18,650 nt of DNA from Verrucomicrobiota bacterium (GTDB lineage Bacteria; Verrucomicrobiota; Verrucomicrobiae; Chthoniobacterales; UBA10450), in the NCBI GenBank assembly GCA_005887855.1, contig VBQB01000107.1, positions 1 through 18,650 on the forward strand, written 5' to 3'. Both the position numbers and the translations under genes were made by a program. Shown piece after piece: positions 1-5,914 of this stretch; the first letter of the stretch is position 1, and every line of letters starts with the position of its first letter. The notes under the pieces were generated by a model, which saw only the letters and a program-made list of their open reading frames with translations, was not told the DNA's origin and ran no database searches.

Positions 1-176
1 TTCCCTTCGTAAAAGGCGTACTCGGTATCACAATAATTGCAGCGCAAATCGCAGAAAGTCAGTCGCACAAAAACACACGGCCGCCCTGCCCATGTGCTCT
101 CACCTTGGATCGAGTAATAAATCTCGTTGATGCTTAGCGATTTTTCGCGTTCCGGCGTTTCTAGCGAACGGTGCAC
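1..176 (-). CDS. queE: 7-carboxy-7-deazaguanine synthase QueE, N-terminal part (cut by window edge)
   Basis: QueE is a radical SAM enzyme that converts 6-carboxytetrahydropterin to 7-carboxy-7-deazaguanine on the queuosine/preQ0 route in the cytoplasm. Reading the minus strand gives 58 codons before the window ends. They contain [15 protein letters not shown], followed by [19 protein letters not shown]. The C-x3-C-x2-C cluster that binds the 4Fe-4S centre is complete, and the IQGE and CDTxYA contexts are typical of QueE. The likely start is GTG at 174-176, about 18 residues before the conserved [10 protein letters not shown]. No ATG is available closer in. The start lies 11 nt beyond the stop of the LysE-family gene on the same strand, so the two are probably co-transcribed. 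The C-terminal two thirds lie outside the window. The family call is strong and the exact start is uncertain. Confidence 0.88.
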   Translation of the reverse strand, partial: MHRSLETPEREKSLSINEIYYSIQGESTWAGRPCVFVRLTFCDLRCNYCDTEYAFYEG

Positions 177-187
177 CTTCGACGATC

Positions 188-838
188 TTACCGGAAGAGC
201 TGCAAGGCAAGCTTGGCAGCGAAGCAAACCATTACCACCGCGGTTAGCGCCTGAGTCCCGACTTGCCACATGGGTCGCGCGAAAATTCCAGCACCTAAAC
301 GGATCGCTATGCAAAGCACAACCGTCCATGTGAGCGCACCGAGAACCACCGCGCATGCAAGCATTAGTGAGATCAAGAATGATGGCGGGGCCATTATGCT
401 CTGCTGACTGCCGACCACCGCGAGCCAGAATCCGATATTCCATGGACTCGACATCACGAAGAGCAATCCCAGTAAGTAACCTCCCTTGCCGCGTTCCTGT
501 TTCGCTAGTCCTGGCACGTCCAGACTCTTCGCGCGACAGGTCGTTTTCCAGGCGGCGCGAGAAAATACAGCCGTGAGAACGAGCAGAAGCACCAGGCTGA
601 TTGCGCCGAGCGCAGTGCGCACACCCTGGTTGTTGAGCAGTGCGCCGGCACCTGCCGCCACTGCCAAGGCCCAGATAAAATCTCCTGTGCATGCGCCCAA
701 TCCCACACGCCACGTCTCCCAAAATCCGCCGCCTTGTTCTCGCGGAAGTAATCCGCGTCGAATCATCTCCGCGTTCACCGGTCCAGGCGGCCAAGCCACC
801 GACCAGCCGAGCACGAATCCGTTAAACAAGATCGACAT
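188..838 (-). CDS. LysE/RhtB-family amino-acid exporter-like membrane protein
   Basis: A 216-residue, strongly hydrophobic protein of the LysE/RhtB/CadD transporter superfamily. Members export amino acids or other small solutes across the inner membrane. The N-terminus has a first membrane segment leading into [14 protein letters not shown] (about residues 16-29), which matches the family's conserved PGP motif at the end of TM1. Further hydrophobic stretches lie near residues 45-65, 70-92, 120-145, 150-180 and 190-215, so about six segments as expected, and the length is typical. I start at ATG 838 (MSILFNGF). An in-frame TTG at 859 would add only seven residues before the membrane segment. 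It is followed at 11 nt by queE and preceded by the NlpC/P60-like gene, all on the minus strand. The substrate cannot be read from the sequence. Confidence 0.82.
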   Translation of the reverse strand: MSILFNGFVLGWSVAWPPGPVNAEMIRRGLLPREQGGGFWETWRVGLGACTGDFIWALAVAAGAGALLNNQGVRTALGAISLVLLLVLTAVFSRAAWKTTCRAKSLDVPGLAKQERGKGGYLLGLLFVMSSPWNIGFWLAVVGSQQSIMAPPSFLISLMLACAVVLGALTWTVVLCIAIRLGAGIFARPMWQVGTQALTAVVMVCFAAKLALQLFR

Positions 839-888
839 CAAAAATGGCCCGCGTTTCAACGCTGGGCTGTCTCCTGATCAACGAACGA

Positions 889-1671
889 TCACAACCCGCA
901 CTTCGTGCCGGCTTCGGCAACGCTGGAGCGGGTTCGGAGAAGAGACGCCAGATAAGAATCGACAGAAGGTGCGGTACTGATTCGCGCTAGATTGCCCGGT
1001 GTCTGAAGGCGCGAGAAAATCGCGTAAGCAATCTTGCTTCGCGGGACACTCTTTTCACCGTAGCCCGACGGGATGTTGCTCGACCAGTAGCGGACGTATT
1101 GCACGCCGAGGCGATTCTCCATTCCGAGAAAAATTGTGGAATGTCCGTGCTCGCTTTTGCCTACCTGCCGGGACCAAAAGATTTTCATGAAATCGCCCGG
1201 CTTCGCCTGATTAAAGTTGTCGAAGTTTTGGCCAAGCCCCAATTCATGGAAGAGACGGGCGGTGCCCGGCCCATTTGCATTCCACCGGCCCCAAATTCCT
1301 TCGCCGTCCCGCTGATCTCGAATGATGAGCTGCTCCAAAGTGACAAAATCGAAGTGAACCTGACCGCGCGCGCGCAAAGCCTCTAGCGTTCTAATGAAGA
1401 CGAGGTAGGTGGCGCCCGAACAGAAACTCGGCGAGGCCGCCGAAGGCAGAATAAAAAATTTGCCGGACTCAAAATGGGCCGACGATTGCAGGCGGATCTT
1501 GGCGAAATGCGAAACAGAGTAACGGCCGCCCTGCGGCATTTGTTTGATCTGCTCGAGAATCAGGCCGTTGTAATCTTCAGCAAAAGATGTCCGCATCGTG
1601 AGTCCAAGAATCACGATGAAAGCCGAAGCAATCAGTTTTCTCACGAGGGGATAAGTAAACGCCAAATCCAT
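889..1671 (-). CDS. Secreted NlpC/P60-like (papain-fold) hypothetical protein
   Basis: From ATG 1671 the protein has 260 residues. A signal peptide covers residues 1-31: basic VRK, then a hydrophobic run ASAFIVILGL, then a likely cut after TSFA. The mature part has the order typical of NlpC/P60 cysteine peptidases/amidases. FCSGATY (Cys84) opens a helix. It is followed by AKPGDFMKIFW (residues 156-166) and then EHGHSTIFLG (His175/His177), which resembles the family's PGDLVxF...HVGIYLG. WSSN (Asn199) could supply the third polar residue. This suggests a periplasmic or cell-surface hydrolase, perhaps acting on peptidoglycan peptides. That is inference from motifs, and no named subfamily was recognised. 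A longer reading to 1800 runs into repeat sequence and would bury the signal peptide, so I reject it. The gene is divergent from dapF and lies upstream of the LysE-family gene. Confidence 0.72.
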   Translation of the reverse strand: MDLAFTYPLVRKLIASAFIVILGLTMRTSFAEDYNGLILEQIKQMPQGGRYSVSHFAKIRLQSSAHFESGKFFILPSAASPSFCSGATYLVFIRTLEALRARGQVHFDFVTLEQLIIRDQRDGEGIWGRWNANGPGTARLFHELGLGQNFDNFNQAKPGDFMKIFWSRQVGKSEHGHSTIFLGMENRLGVQYVRYWSSNIPSGYGEKSVPRSKIAYAIFSRLQTPGNLARISTAPSVDSYLASLLRTRSSVAEAGTKCGL

Positions 1672-1707
1672 GTCTGGCAACGGCTGTAGGCTTTCGGAAG
1701 TGTGGGA

Positions 1708-1853
1708 CGCGTGTCCTCGTCCGCGGGAGATGTGGGGTGGATCGAGCAGTCCCTTGCTCGATGCCAAGTAATGGCGGCGAAGCCGCGCTTTATTTGGCAT
1801 CGCCCGCGGAGCGACCTATCCATCAAAATTTCCCGCGACTGAGGACAGTCGGC
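1708..1853. repeat. MITE-like palindromic intergenic element (copy 1)
   Basis: The noncoding gap between the NlpC/P60-like gene and dapF (1672-1903) is largely this structured element. Its ends are imperfect inverted repeats: GTCCTCGTCCGCGGGA at 1713-1728 against TCCCGCGACTGAGGAC at 1831-1846, 13 of 16 complementary. Inside are a TCGAGCA/TGCTCGA hairpin (1742-1761), a nested TGCCAA...TTGGCA arm around GCGGC-gaa-GCCGC, and a CCGCGGG/CCCGCGG pair. CGCGTGTCCT on the left and GCGACTGAGGACAG on the right recur in the element at 2703-2776. No transposase is present. Confidence 0.7.
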
Positions 1854-1903
1854 AACCACACCACCAGTTGGCTTTTGCGACGCAGTATGCTAGACGAAAG
1901 CGG

Positions 1904-2707
1904 ATGCTGCGTTTCACAAAAATGAACGGCGCGGGCAACGATTTCGTCCTGATCGACAATCGCGCGGGCGACATTCATCTCGACCGCAGCCAAATCGCAC
2001 GCCTTTGTGATCGCCATCGCGGCATCGGCGCTGATGGGGTTTTGTTGCTCGAAAAAGCGTCCAACGGCGCCGATTTTCGGATGCGTTATTTTAACGCCGA
2101 TGGCGGCGAAGCGGAAATGTGTGGCAACGGCGCGCGGTGCTTCGCGCGTTTCGCGAATAAGGTCGCGGGCGCGCAGGGAACGATTTCGTTTGAAACTCCG
2201 GCGGGCGTAATTGGCGCCGAGCTTACTCATGACCTGGTGACGCTGCAAATGACCGAGCCGACTGACTTGCGATTGAACGTCACGGTTCGCGGCGTGAATG
2301 AAAACAAAACCGTTCATTTCATCAACAGCGGAGTGCCGCATGTGGTCGTTCCCGTGTCGCAAATTGATGATGTTGATGTGCGGCGACAAGGCGCGGCCAT
2401 CCGACACCACGAAATGTTTTCGCCAAAAGGCGCAAACGTAAATTTCATCGAGAAACGCGGAACAAAACAAATTGCTGTTCGGACTTATGAACGTGGTGTG
2501 GAAAGTGAAACGCTTGCCTGTGGCACGGGGGTCGTTGCCAGCGCTCTTATCTTCGCTGCTCTGGAAAAGATTGACGGTCCGATCGGCGTTCTCGTGCGCG
2601 GTGGAAATGAACTTCAGGTCGGGTTTGAGAAAATGGGAACGCAATTCAAGAACGTCACTTTGACCGGTCCCGCCGATTTCGTTTTTGAAGGTACTATCGA
2701 GCTGTAG
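1904..2707 (+). CDS. dapF: Diaminopimelate epimerase DapF
   Basis: DapF interconverts LL- and meso-diaminopimelate in the cytoplasm, the last step before meso-DAP enters peptidoglycan or lysine synthesis. The 267-residue protein starts MLRFTKMNGAGNDF, the family's usual N-terminus. It has both catalytic cysteines in their conserved settings: EMCGNGARC with Cys73, and ETLACGTG with Cys206. HRGIGADG and the Y-E-R-G-V-E-S-E-T segment are also typical, and the length is normal. I choose ATG 1904. A TTG reading from 1868 would add 12 non-conserved residues. There is no strong Shine-Dalgarno, only AAAG. The gene opens the plus-strand run dapF-dapA-dapB-folK-panB. Its TAG stop (2705-2707) lies inside the terminal repeat of the element at 2703-2776. 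Confidence 0.97.
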   Translation: MLRFTKMNGAGNDFVLIDNRAGDIHLDRSQIARLCDRHRGIGADGVLLLEKASNGADFRMRYFNADGGEAEMCGNGARCFARFANKVAGAQGTISFETPAGVIGAELTHDLVTLQMTEPTDLRLNVTVRGVNENKTVHFINSGVPHVVVPVSQIDDVDVRRQGAAIRHHEMFSPKGANVNFIEKRGTKQIAVRTYERGVESETLACGTGVVASALIFAALEKIDGPIGVLVRGGNELQVGFEKMGTQFKNVTLTGPADFVFEGTIEL

Positions 2708-2776
2708 AGGCGCGTGTCCTTACGCGCATCTGGTTGTTACACGCACCTATTGCGACTGAGGACAGCCGCCCCTACA
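2703..2776. repeat. TGTAG/CTACA palindromic element (copy 2) at the dapF 3' end
   Basis: A 74 bp element bounded by TGTAGAGGCG (2703-2712) and CGCCCCTACA (2767-2776), 9 of 10 complementary. It contains a GCGCGT-gtcctt-ACGCGC hairpin (2710-2727) and the arm GCGACTGAGGACAGCCGC (2752-2769). The arm is shared with copy 1 and, reversed, with the glmS upstream region. The TAG in the left TGTAG is the dapF stop codon. The element ends 10 nt before the dapA ATG, so it fills the whole dapF-dapA gap. Confidence 0.75.
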
Positions 2777-2786
2777 ATTCACCGAC

Positions 2787-3665
2787 ATGTTTCGCGGCAC
2801 GTTTACAGCGCTCGTCACACCGTTTCGCGATGGCGCGATCGACGTTTCGCCTTTGGAAAAACTAATCGAAACACAAATCGCGGCCGGCATTACCGGAATC
2901 GTTGCGGTTGGGACAACCGGCGAATCCCCCACCCTTTCGCACGAAGAACGTGAGCAAGTCATCCGGCTTGCGGTCACGACCGCAAACAAACGTTGCCAGG
3001 TCCTTGCCGGCACGGGATCAAACGCCACGCATCACGCTGTGGCCGATACAAAGATGGCTGAGAAACTTGGCGCCGATGGCGCGCTTCTAGTCGCACCTTA
3101 TTACAACAAGCCGAGCCAGGAGGGGTTGTTCCGCCATTTCAAAGCCATAGCGGATGGCACCTCTTTACGGGTCATGCTCTACAATATTCCCGGCCGTTGC
3201 GGCGTGGATATCGGGCCTGATACCGTTGCGCGTCTGGCGACGGAATGCCGAAATATCGTGTCAATCAAGGAGGCGGGCGGGAGCGTTGAGCGGGTGAGCG
3301 AATTGCGCAGGCGTTTGCCCGAGTCATTTACGATTTTGAGCGGTGACGATTCACTAACACTGCCGTTCATGTCGGTTGGCGCGGCCGGGGTCGTCAGCGT
3401 AGTTTCGAACTTGTTTCCTGCGGAAGTTTGCGCGCTTGTTCGCGCGTTTGAATCGGGCGATGTGAAGTTGGCGCAGAAATTGCATCGCAAATTGTTTCCG
3501 CTCTTCAAAGATTTGTTCATCGAACCAAATCCGGTGCCAATAAAAACAGCGCTCGGCTGGCGCGGCGATATGTCGAGTGAATGCCGGCTGCCGTTATGCG
3601 AAATGACAGCACCCAACCAAGTGCAGCTGCGCAAGACGATCGAGGAATTCGAGCGGGGAAAATGA
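2787..3665 (+). CDS. dapA: 4-hydroxy-tetrahydrodipicolinate synthase DapA
   Basis: DapA condenses pyruvate with aspartate semialdehyde, the committed step of the DAP/lysine pathway. The 292-residue protein is normal in length and carries the hallmarks of the class I aldolase (NAL) family. These are GTTGESPTL with the pair Thr43/Thr44, YYNKPSQEG, Tyr132 in LYNIPGR, and Lys161 in SIKEAGG, which forms the Schiff base with pyruvate. GDDSLTLPFMSVGAAGVVSV is the usual C-terminal active-site lining. The start is ATG 2787 (MFRGTFTALVTPF). There is no Shine-Dalgarno, because the preceding bases belong to the repeat element. It lies downstream of dapF and upstream of dapB, so this run supplies three DAP enzymes. 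Confidence 0.97.
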   Translation: MFRGTFTALVTPFRDGAIDVSPLEKLIETQIAAGITGIVAVGTTGESPTLSHEEREQVIRLAVTTANKRCQVLAGTGSNATHHAVADTKMAEKLGADGALLVAPYYNKPSQEGLFRHFKAIADGTSLRVMLYNIPGRCGVDIGPDTVARLATECRNIVSIKEAGGSVERVSELRRRLPESFTILSGDDSLTLPFMSVGAAGVVSVVSNLFPAEVCALVRAFESGDVKLAQKLHRKLFPLFKDLFIEPNPVPIKTALGWRGDMSSECRLPLCEMTAPNQVQLRKTIEEFERGK

Positions 3666-3683
3666 TTTTCCAATGCCCTCATC

Positions 3684-3767
3684 CTCTCGCATTGGCGGAC
3701 TGTGCGACGCCTGGTCGAATGAATTTCAACAGCGGAACAAGGATCACCTCTCTCTCGCATAGGCGGA
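3684..3767 (+). repeat. 16-bp direct repeat pair in the dapA-dapB gap
   Basis: CTCTCGCATTGGCGGA (3684-3699) and CTCTCGCATAGGCGGA (3752-3767) agree at 15 of 16 positions and lie 68 nt apart. The second copy provides the GGCGGAG stretch just upstream of the dapB start region. No ORF or stable hairpin explains the pair. It may be a decayed repeat or a regulatory site. Confidence 0.5.
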
Positions 3768-3792
3768 GACCAGGGTGACGGTTTTTGCGACC

Positions 3793-4482
3793 ATGAGAAA
3801 ATCTCCAATACGCGTACTGCTGGTAGGCGCGGCCGGACGTATGGGCAAGACGATTGTCGATCTTGCAAAGGGGGATCCAGATGTCGAGATCGTCGCCCAA
3901 TGCGACCTGGCTGACGTAATCAAACCTGCGATGACAAAGTGCGATGTGGCGATCGATTTCAGTCATCCCGACGCAACCGAAGGAATTTGCCGCGCGGCAT
4001 TACAAGATCGACGACCGCTCGTCATTGGAACAACAGGGCATCCCCCGGAACAACGGCACACGATTGAAAAAGCCGCTAAGTCCCTGGCGATTGTTTTCGC
4101 ATCGAATTTCAGCGTAGGTGTGAACGCACTTTTTAGCCTAACACGCAGCGCTGCGGAGATGCTCGGCCGCGAATTCGATCTCGAAATTATCGAAACACAT
4201 CATCGCATGAAGAAAGATGCGCCCAGTGGAACGGCGAAGACACTCGCCGAAGTTTTGCGTAAGGCACGAAGGATCGATGAGCAAATTCCGATCAAGTCGA
4301 TCCGTGAAGCTGATGTGGTCGGTGAGCACACGGTGATTTTTTCCGGACCGGACGAACGCCTCGAGCTTTTTCACAAAGCTGATAGCCGGGCAGCTTTTGC
4401 ACGCGGAGCCCTGCGCGCCGCACGGTGGGTGATTGGCAAATCGCCGGGGCTTTACTCGATGAAGGATGTGCTTGGATTGTAG
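3793..4482 (+). CDS. dapB: 4-hydroxy-tetrahydrodipicolinate reductase DapB
   Basis: DapB reduces the DapA product to tetrahydrodipicolinate with NAD(P)H in the cytoplasm. From ATG 3793 it is 229 residues. The Rossmann motif VGAAGRMGKT sits at the N-terminus. It is followed by DFSHPDAT, the IGTTG loop, ASNFSVGVNALF, and the signature ETHHRMKKDAPSGTA with the catalytic His pair and Lys. It ends SPGLYSMKDVLGL. It is somewhat shorter than the E. coli enzyme but has every core motif. An alternative GTG at 3775 adds six residues and has a better Shine-Dalgarno (GGAG, 6 nt spacing). I prefer the ATG because family N-termini begin just before IRVLLVG, but both remain possible. Its TAG stop lies in the repeat at 4478-4541. 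Confidence 0.95.
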   Translation: MRKSPIRVLLVGAAGRMGKTIVDLAKGDPDVEIVAQCDLADVIKPAMTKCDVAIDFSHPDATEGICRAALQDRRPLVIGTTGHPPEQRHTIEKAAKSLAIVFASNFSVGVNALFSLTRSAAEMLGREFDLEIIETHHRMKKDAPSGTAKTLAEVLRKARRIDEQIPIKSIREADVVGEHTVIFSGPDERLELFHKADSRAAFARGALRAARWVIGKSPGLYSMKDVLGL

Positions 4483-4541
4483 TGTCAGCCGTGTCGGCTG
4501 CGTTTTCGGGGAATCTTGCAGGCGGCACGCTTGCCTCTACA
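4478..4541. repeat. TGTAG/CTACA palindromic element (copy 3) at the dapB 3' end
   Basis: A 64 bp stretch starting TGTAG (4478-4482) and ending CTACA (4537-4541). It contains a CAGCCG-tgt-CGGCTG hairpin just after the left end and a weaker GGCA...TGCC arm near the right end. The TAG of the left end is the dapB stop codon, the same arrangement as at dapF. The element ends 9 nt before the folK ATG. The internal sequence differs from copy 2, so it is assigned by its ends, hairpin content and position. Confidence 0.55.
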
Positions 4542-4550
4542 GCATTTGAA

Positions 4551-5060
4551 ATGAGAACTGCTATCGCGCTCGGATCGAATCTTGGCGATCGGCTCGACAA
4601 TTTGCGCGCAGCGCGAAAAGAAATTGTCGAGCTCGTGGGGGTGCAATCGCCCATTCTTTCTTCGGCGATCTACGAAACGGATCCGATCGGTTGCGAACCG
4701 GGCGCGCGAAAATTCTTGAACGCGGTTTTTGAATTCGGATACGAGGGCGATCCGCTGAATCTCTGGAAACAATTGGCTGAGATCGAGGTTAGTCTTGGCC
4801 GGTCGCGCGATCATGCGCGCAATGTTTCTCGCAAGATAGACATCGACCTCCTCTACGCCGGCGAGACGAAGATCGATGACCAAGGATTGCAATTACCGCA
4901 TCCGCGAGTGCATTTCAGAAAATTCGCGCTTCAGCCGCTCGCCGATATCAGGCCGGACTTGATTTTGCCAAACCAGACGAAAACTGTCCGCGAGTTGCTC
5001 GCGCAACTTCATGAGTCAGGTAATGTAGTGTGCCTCACCAACGACTGGGAATCTCGATGA
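4551..5060 (+). CDS. folK: 2-amino-4-hydroxy-6-hydroxymethyldihydropteridine pyrophosphokinase FolK
   Basis: FolK (HPPK) transfers pyrophosphate from ATP to 6-hydroxymethyl-dihydropterin, the step before dihydropteroate synthase in folate synthesis. From ATG 4551 the protein has 169 residues. IALGSNLGDR opens the fold, YETDPIG and FLNAV line the pterin site, and HARNVSRKIDIDLLY matches the HPPK signature, with the paired Asp residues that bind Mg-ATP. LPHPRVHFRKFALQPLADI is the conserved C-terminal block. An ORF extending back to 4425 overlaps dapB and translates repeat sequence, so it is not used. The folK stop overlaps the panB start as ATGA (5057-5060), which points to translational coupling. 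Confidence 0.96.
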   Translation: MRTAIALGSNLGDRLDNLRAARKEIVELVGVQSPILSSAIYETDPIGCEPGARKFLNAVFEFGYEGDPLNLWKQLAEIEVSLGRSRDHARNVSRKIDIDLLYAGETKIDDQGLQLPHPRVHFRKFALQPLADIRPDLILPNQTKTVRELLAQLHESGNVVCLTNDWESR

Positions 5061-5860
5061 AAGATTTTCGTGAAATGAAGCGGCGCGGTGAACGAATCAC
5101 TGCGCTGACGGCTTATGATTATCCAACGGCCCGTTTGCTCGATGAAAGCGGGATCGACATCATTCTCGTGGGCGACTCGTTAGGGATGGTAGTGCTCGGC
5201 CATCAAGATACCACGCGCGTCACGCTGGACGAAATGTTGCATCATACACGCGCGGTGGCGCGCGGTGTGAAACAGGCCCTGCTCGTCGCCGACATGCCAA
5301 TTCATACCTACGACACGCCCAAACAGGCAGTCGAGACGGCAAAAAAATTAATCTCGATTGGCGCACAGGCGGTGAAGCTCGAAGGCGGCTCAAGCCACGT
5401 CGCACAAATCGAGGCGATCACGCAGGCGGGAATTCCGTTCATGGCGCATATTGGAATGCTGCCGCAAAGTGTTCGGGAAGAAGGCGGCTATAAAGTCAAA
5501 GGACGGACTCAACCAGAAGCCGAAGCGCTGATTGCAGATGCGCGCGCGGTGGAAAAGGCCGGAGCGTTCTCGATGGTGCTGGAGATTGTGGTCGCGGATA
5601 TCGCAAAGCAAATCACGAATACGATCGGCATCCCAACCATCGGCATCGGGTCAGGCGAGCATTGCGACGGACAAATTTTGGTCACGCACGATCTGATCGG
5701 ATTATTCCCATGGTTTACGCCCAAGTTCGTTGCGCCGGCGGCACGGGTTGCGGATGAGATTCGACGGGCTGCAACCGCGTTTATTGAACGAACGCGAAGC
5801 GGCAACGTGTTGTCTAATTCCGGCGGCAGAAAGGGCGATGCATTAGGGCGGTTCGGTTAA
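5057..5860 (+). CDS. panB: 3-methyl-2-oxobutanoate hydroxymethyltransferase PanB
   Basis: PanB makes ketopantoate from 2-oxoisovalerate and 5,10-methylene-tetrahydrofolate, the first committed step of pantothenate/CoA synthesis. The coupling to folK therefore makes metabolic sense, because the cofactor is a folate. The 267-residue protein has the family motifs in order: LTAYDYPTARLLDE, VGDSLGMVVLGH, DMPIHTY, KLEGG, HIGMLPQSV, the catalytic Glu in MVLEIV, and GIGSGEHCDGQILV. The start is ATG 5057, overlapping the folK stop by 4 nt. A GTG at 5030 would add nine residues inside folK and is not needed. The last few codons and the TAA stop run through a GC hairpin (5845-5867). Confidence 0.97.
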   Translation: MKDFREMKRRGERITALTAYDYPTARLLDESGIDIILVGDSLGMVVLGHQDTTRVTLDEMLHHTRAVARGVKQALLVADMPIHTYDTPKQAVETAKKLISIGAQAVKLEGGSSHVAQIEAITQAGIPFMAHIGMLPQSVREEGGYKVKGRTQPEAEALIADARAVEKAGAFSMVLEIVVADIAKQITNTIGIPTIGIGSGEHCDGQILVTHDLIGLFPWFTPKFVAPAARVADEIRRAATAFIERTRSGNVLSNSGGRKGDALGRFG

Positions 5861-5867
5861 CCGCCCT
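5845..5867 (+). terminator. Hairpin over the panB stop codon (possible terminator or attenuator)
   Basis: A perfect 9-bp inverted repeat, AGGGCGGTT-cggtt-AACCGCCCT, with the panB TAA stop (5858-5860) between loop and right arm. It is followed by an AT-rich stretch but no clear T-tract, so intrinsic termination is possible but not shown. It may be a decayed arm of the local palindromic repeats, since GGGCGGT also occurs in the 6998-7080 copy. Confidence 0.4.
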
Positions 5868-5873
5868 GCCAAT

Positions 5874-5887
5874 TTGACAATTTTGTC
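5874..5887 (+). promoter_or_regulatory. TTGACA box overlapped by a GACAA-N2-TTGTC palindrome upstream of the OmpA-domain gene
   Basis: A consensus-like -35 hexamer TTGACA (5874-5879) overlaps the dyad GACAA-tt-TTGTC (5876-5887), 28 nt before the ATG at 5915. The best -10 candidate, TATGTT at 5900, is 20 nt away, which is longer than ideal. The dyad could be a repressor operator. The evidence is only positional. Confidence 0.3.
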
Positions 5888-5914
5888 GCGCTGCCGGTTT
5901 ATGTTGATCCAGTA

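Noticed and set aside
486..980. A 164-codon plus-strand frame over the LysE-family gene
   Set aside because: It is antisense to a membrane protein with a clear PGP motif, and its own translation is Arg/Ser/Pro-rich without motifs.
1672..1800. N-terminal extension of the NlpC/P60-like protein to 1800
   Set aside because: The extra 43 residues translate the repeat element and would place the signal peptide internally.
1823..2644. A 273-codon open frame on the minus strand opposite dapF
   Set aside because: It is antisense to a clear dapF with both catalytic cysteines, has no recognisable motifs, and results from the GC-rich codon pattern of the real gene.
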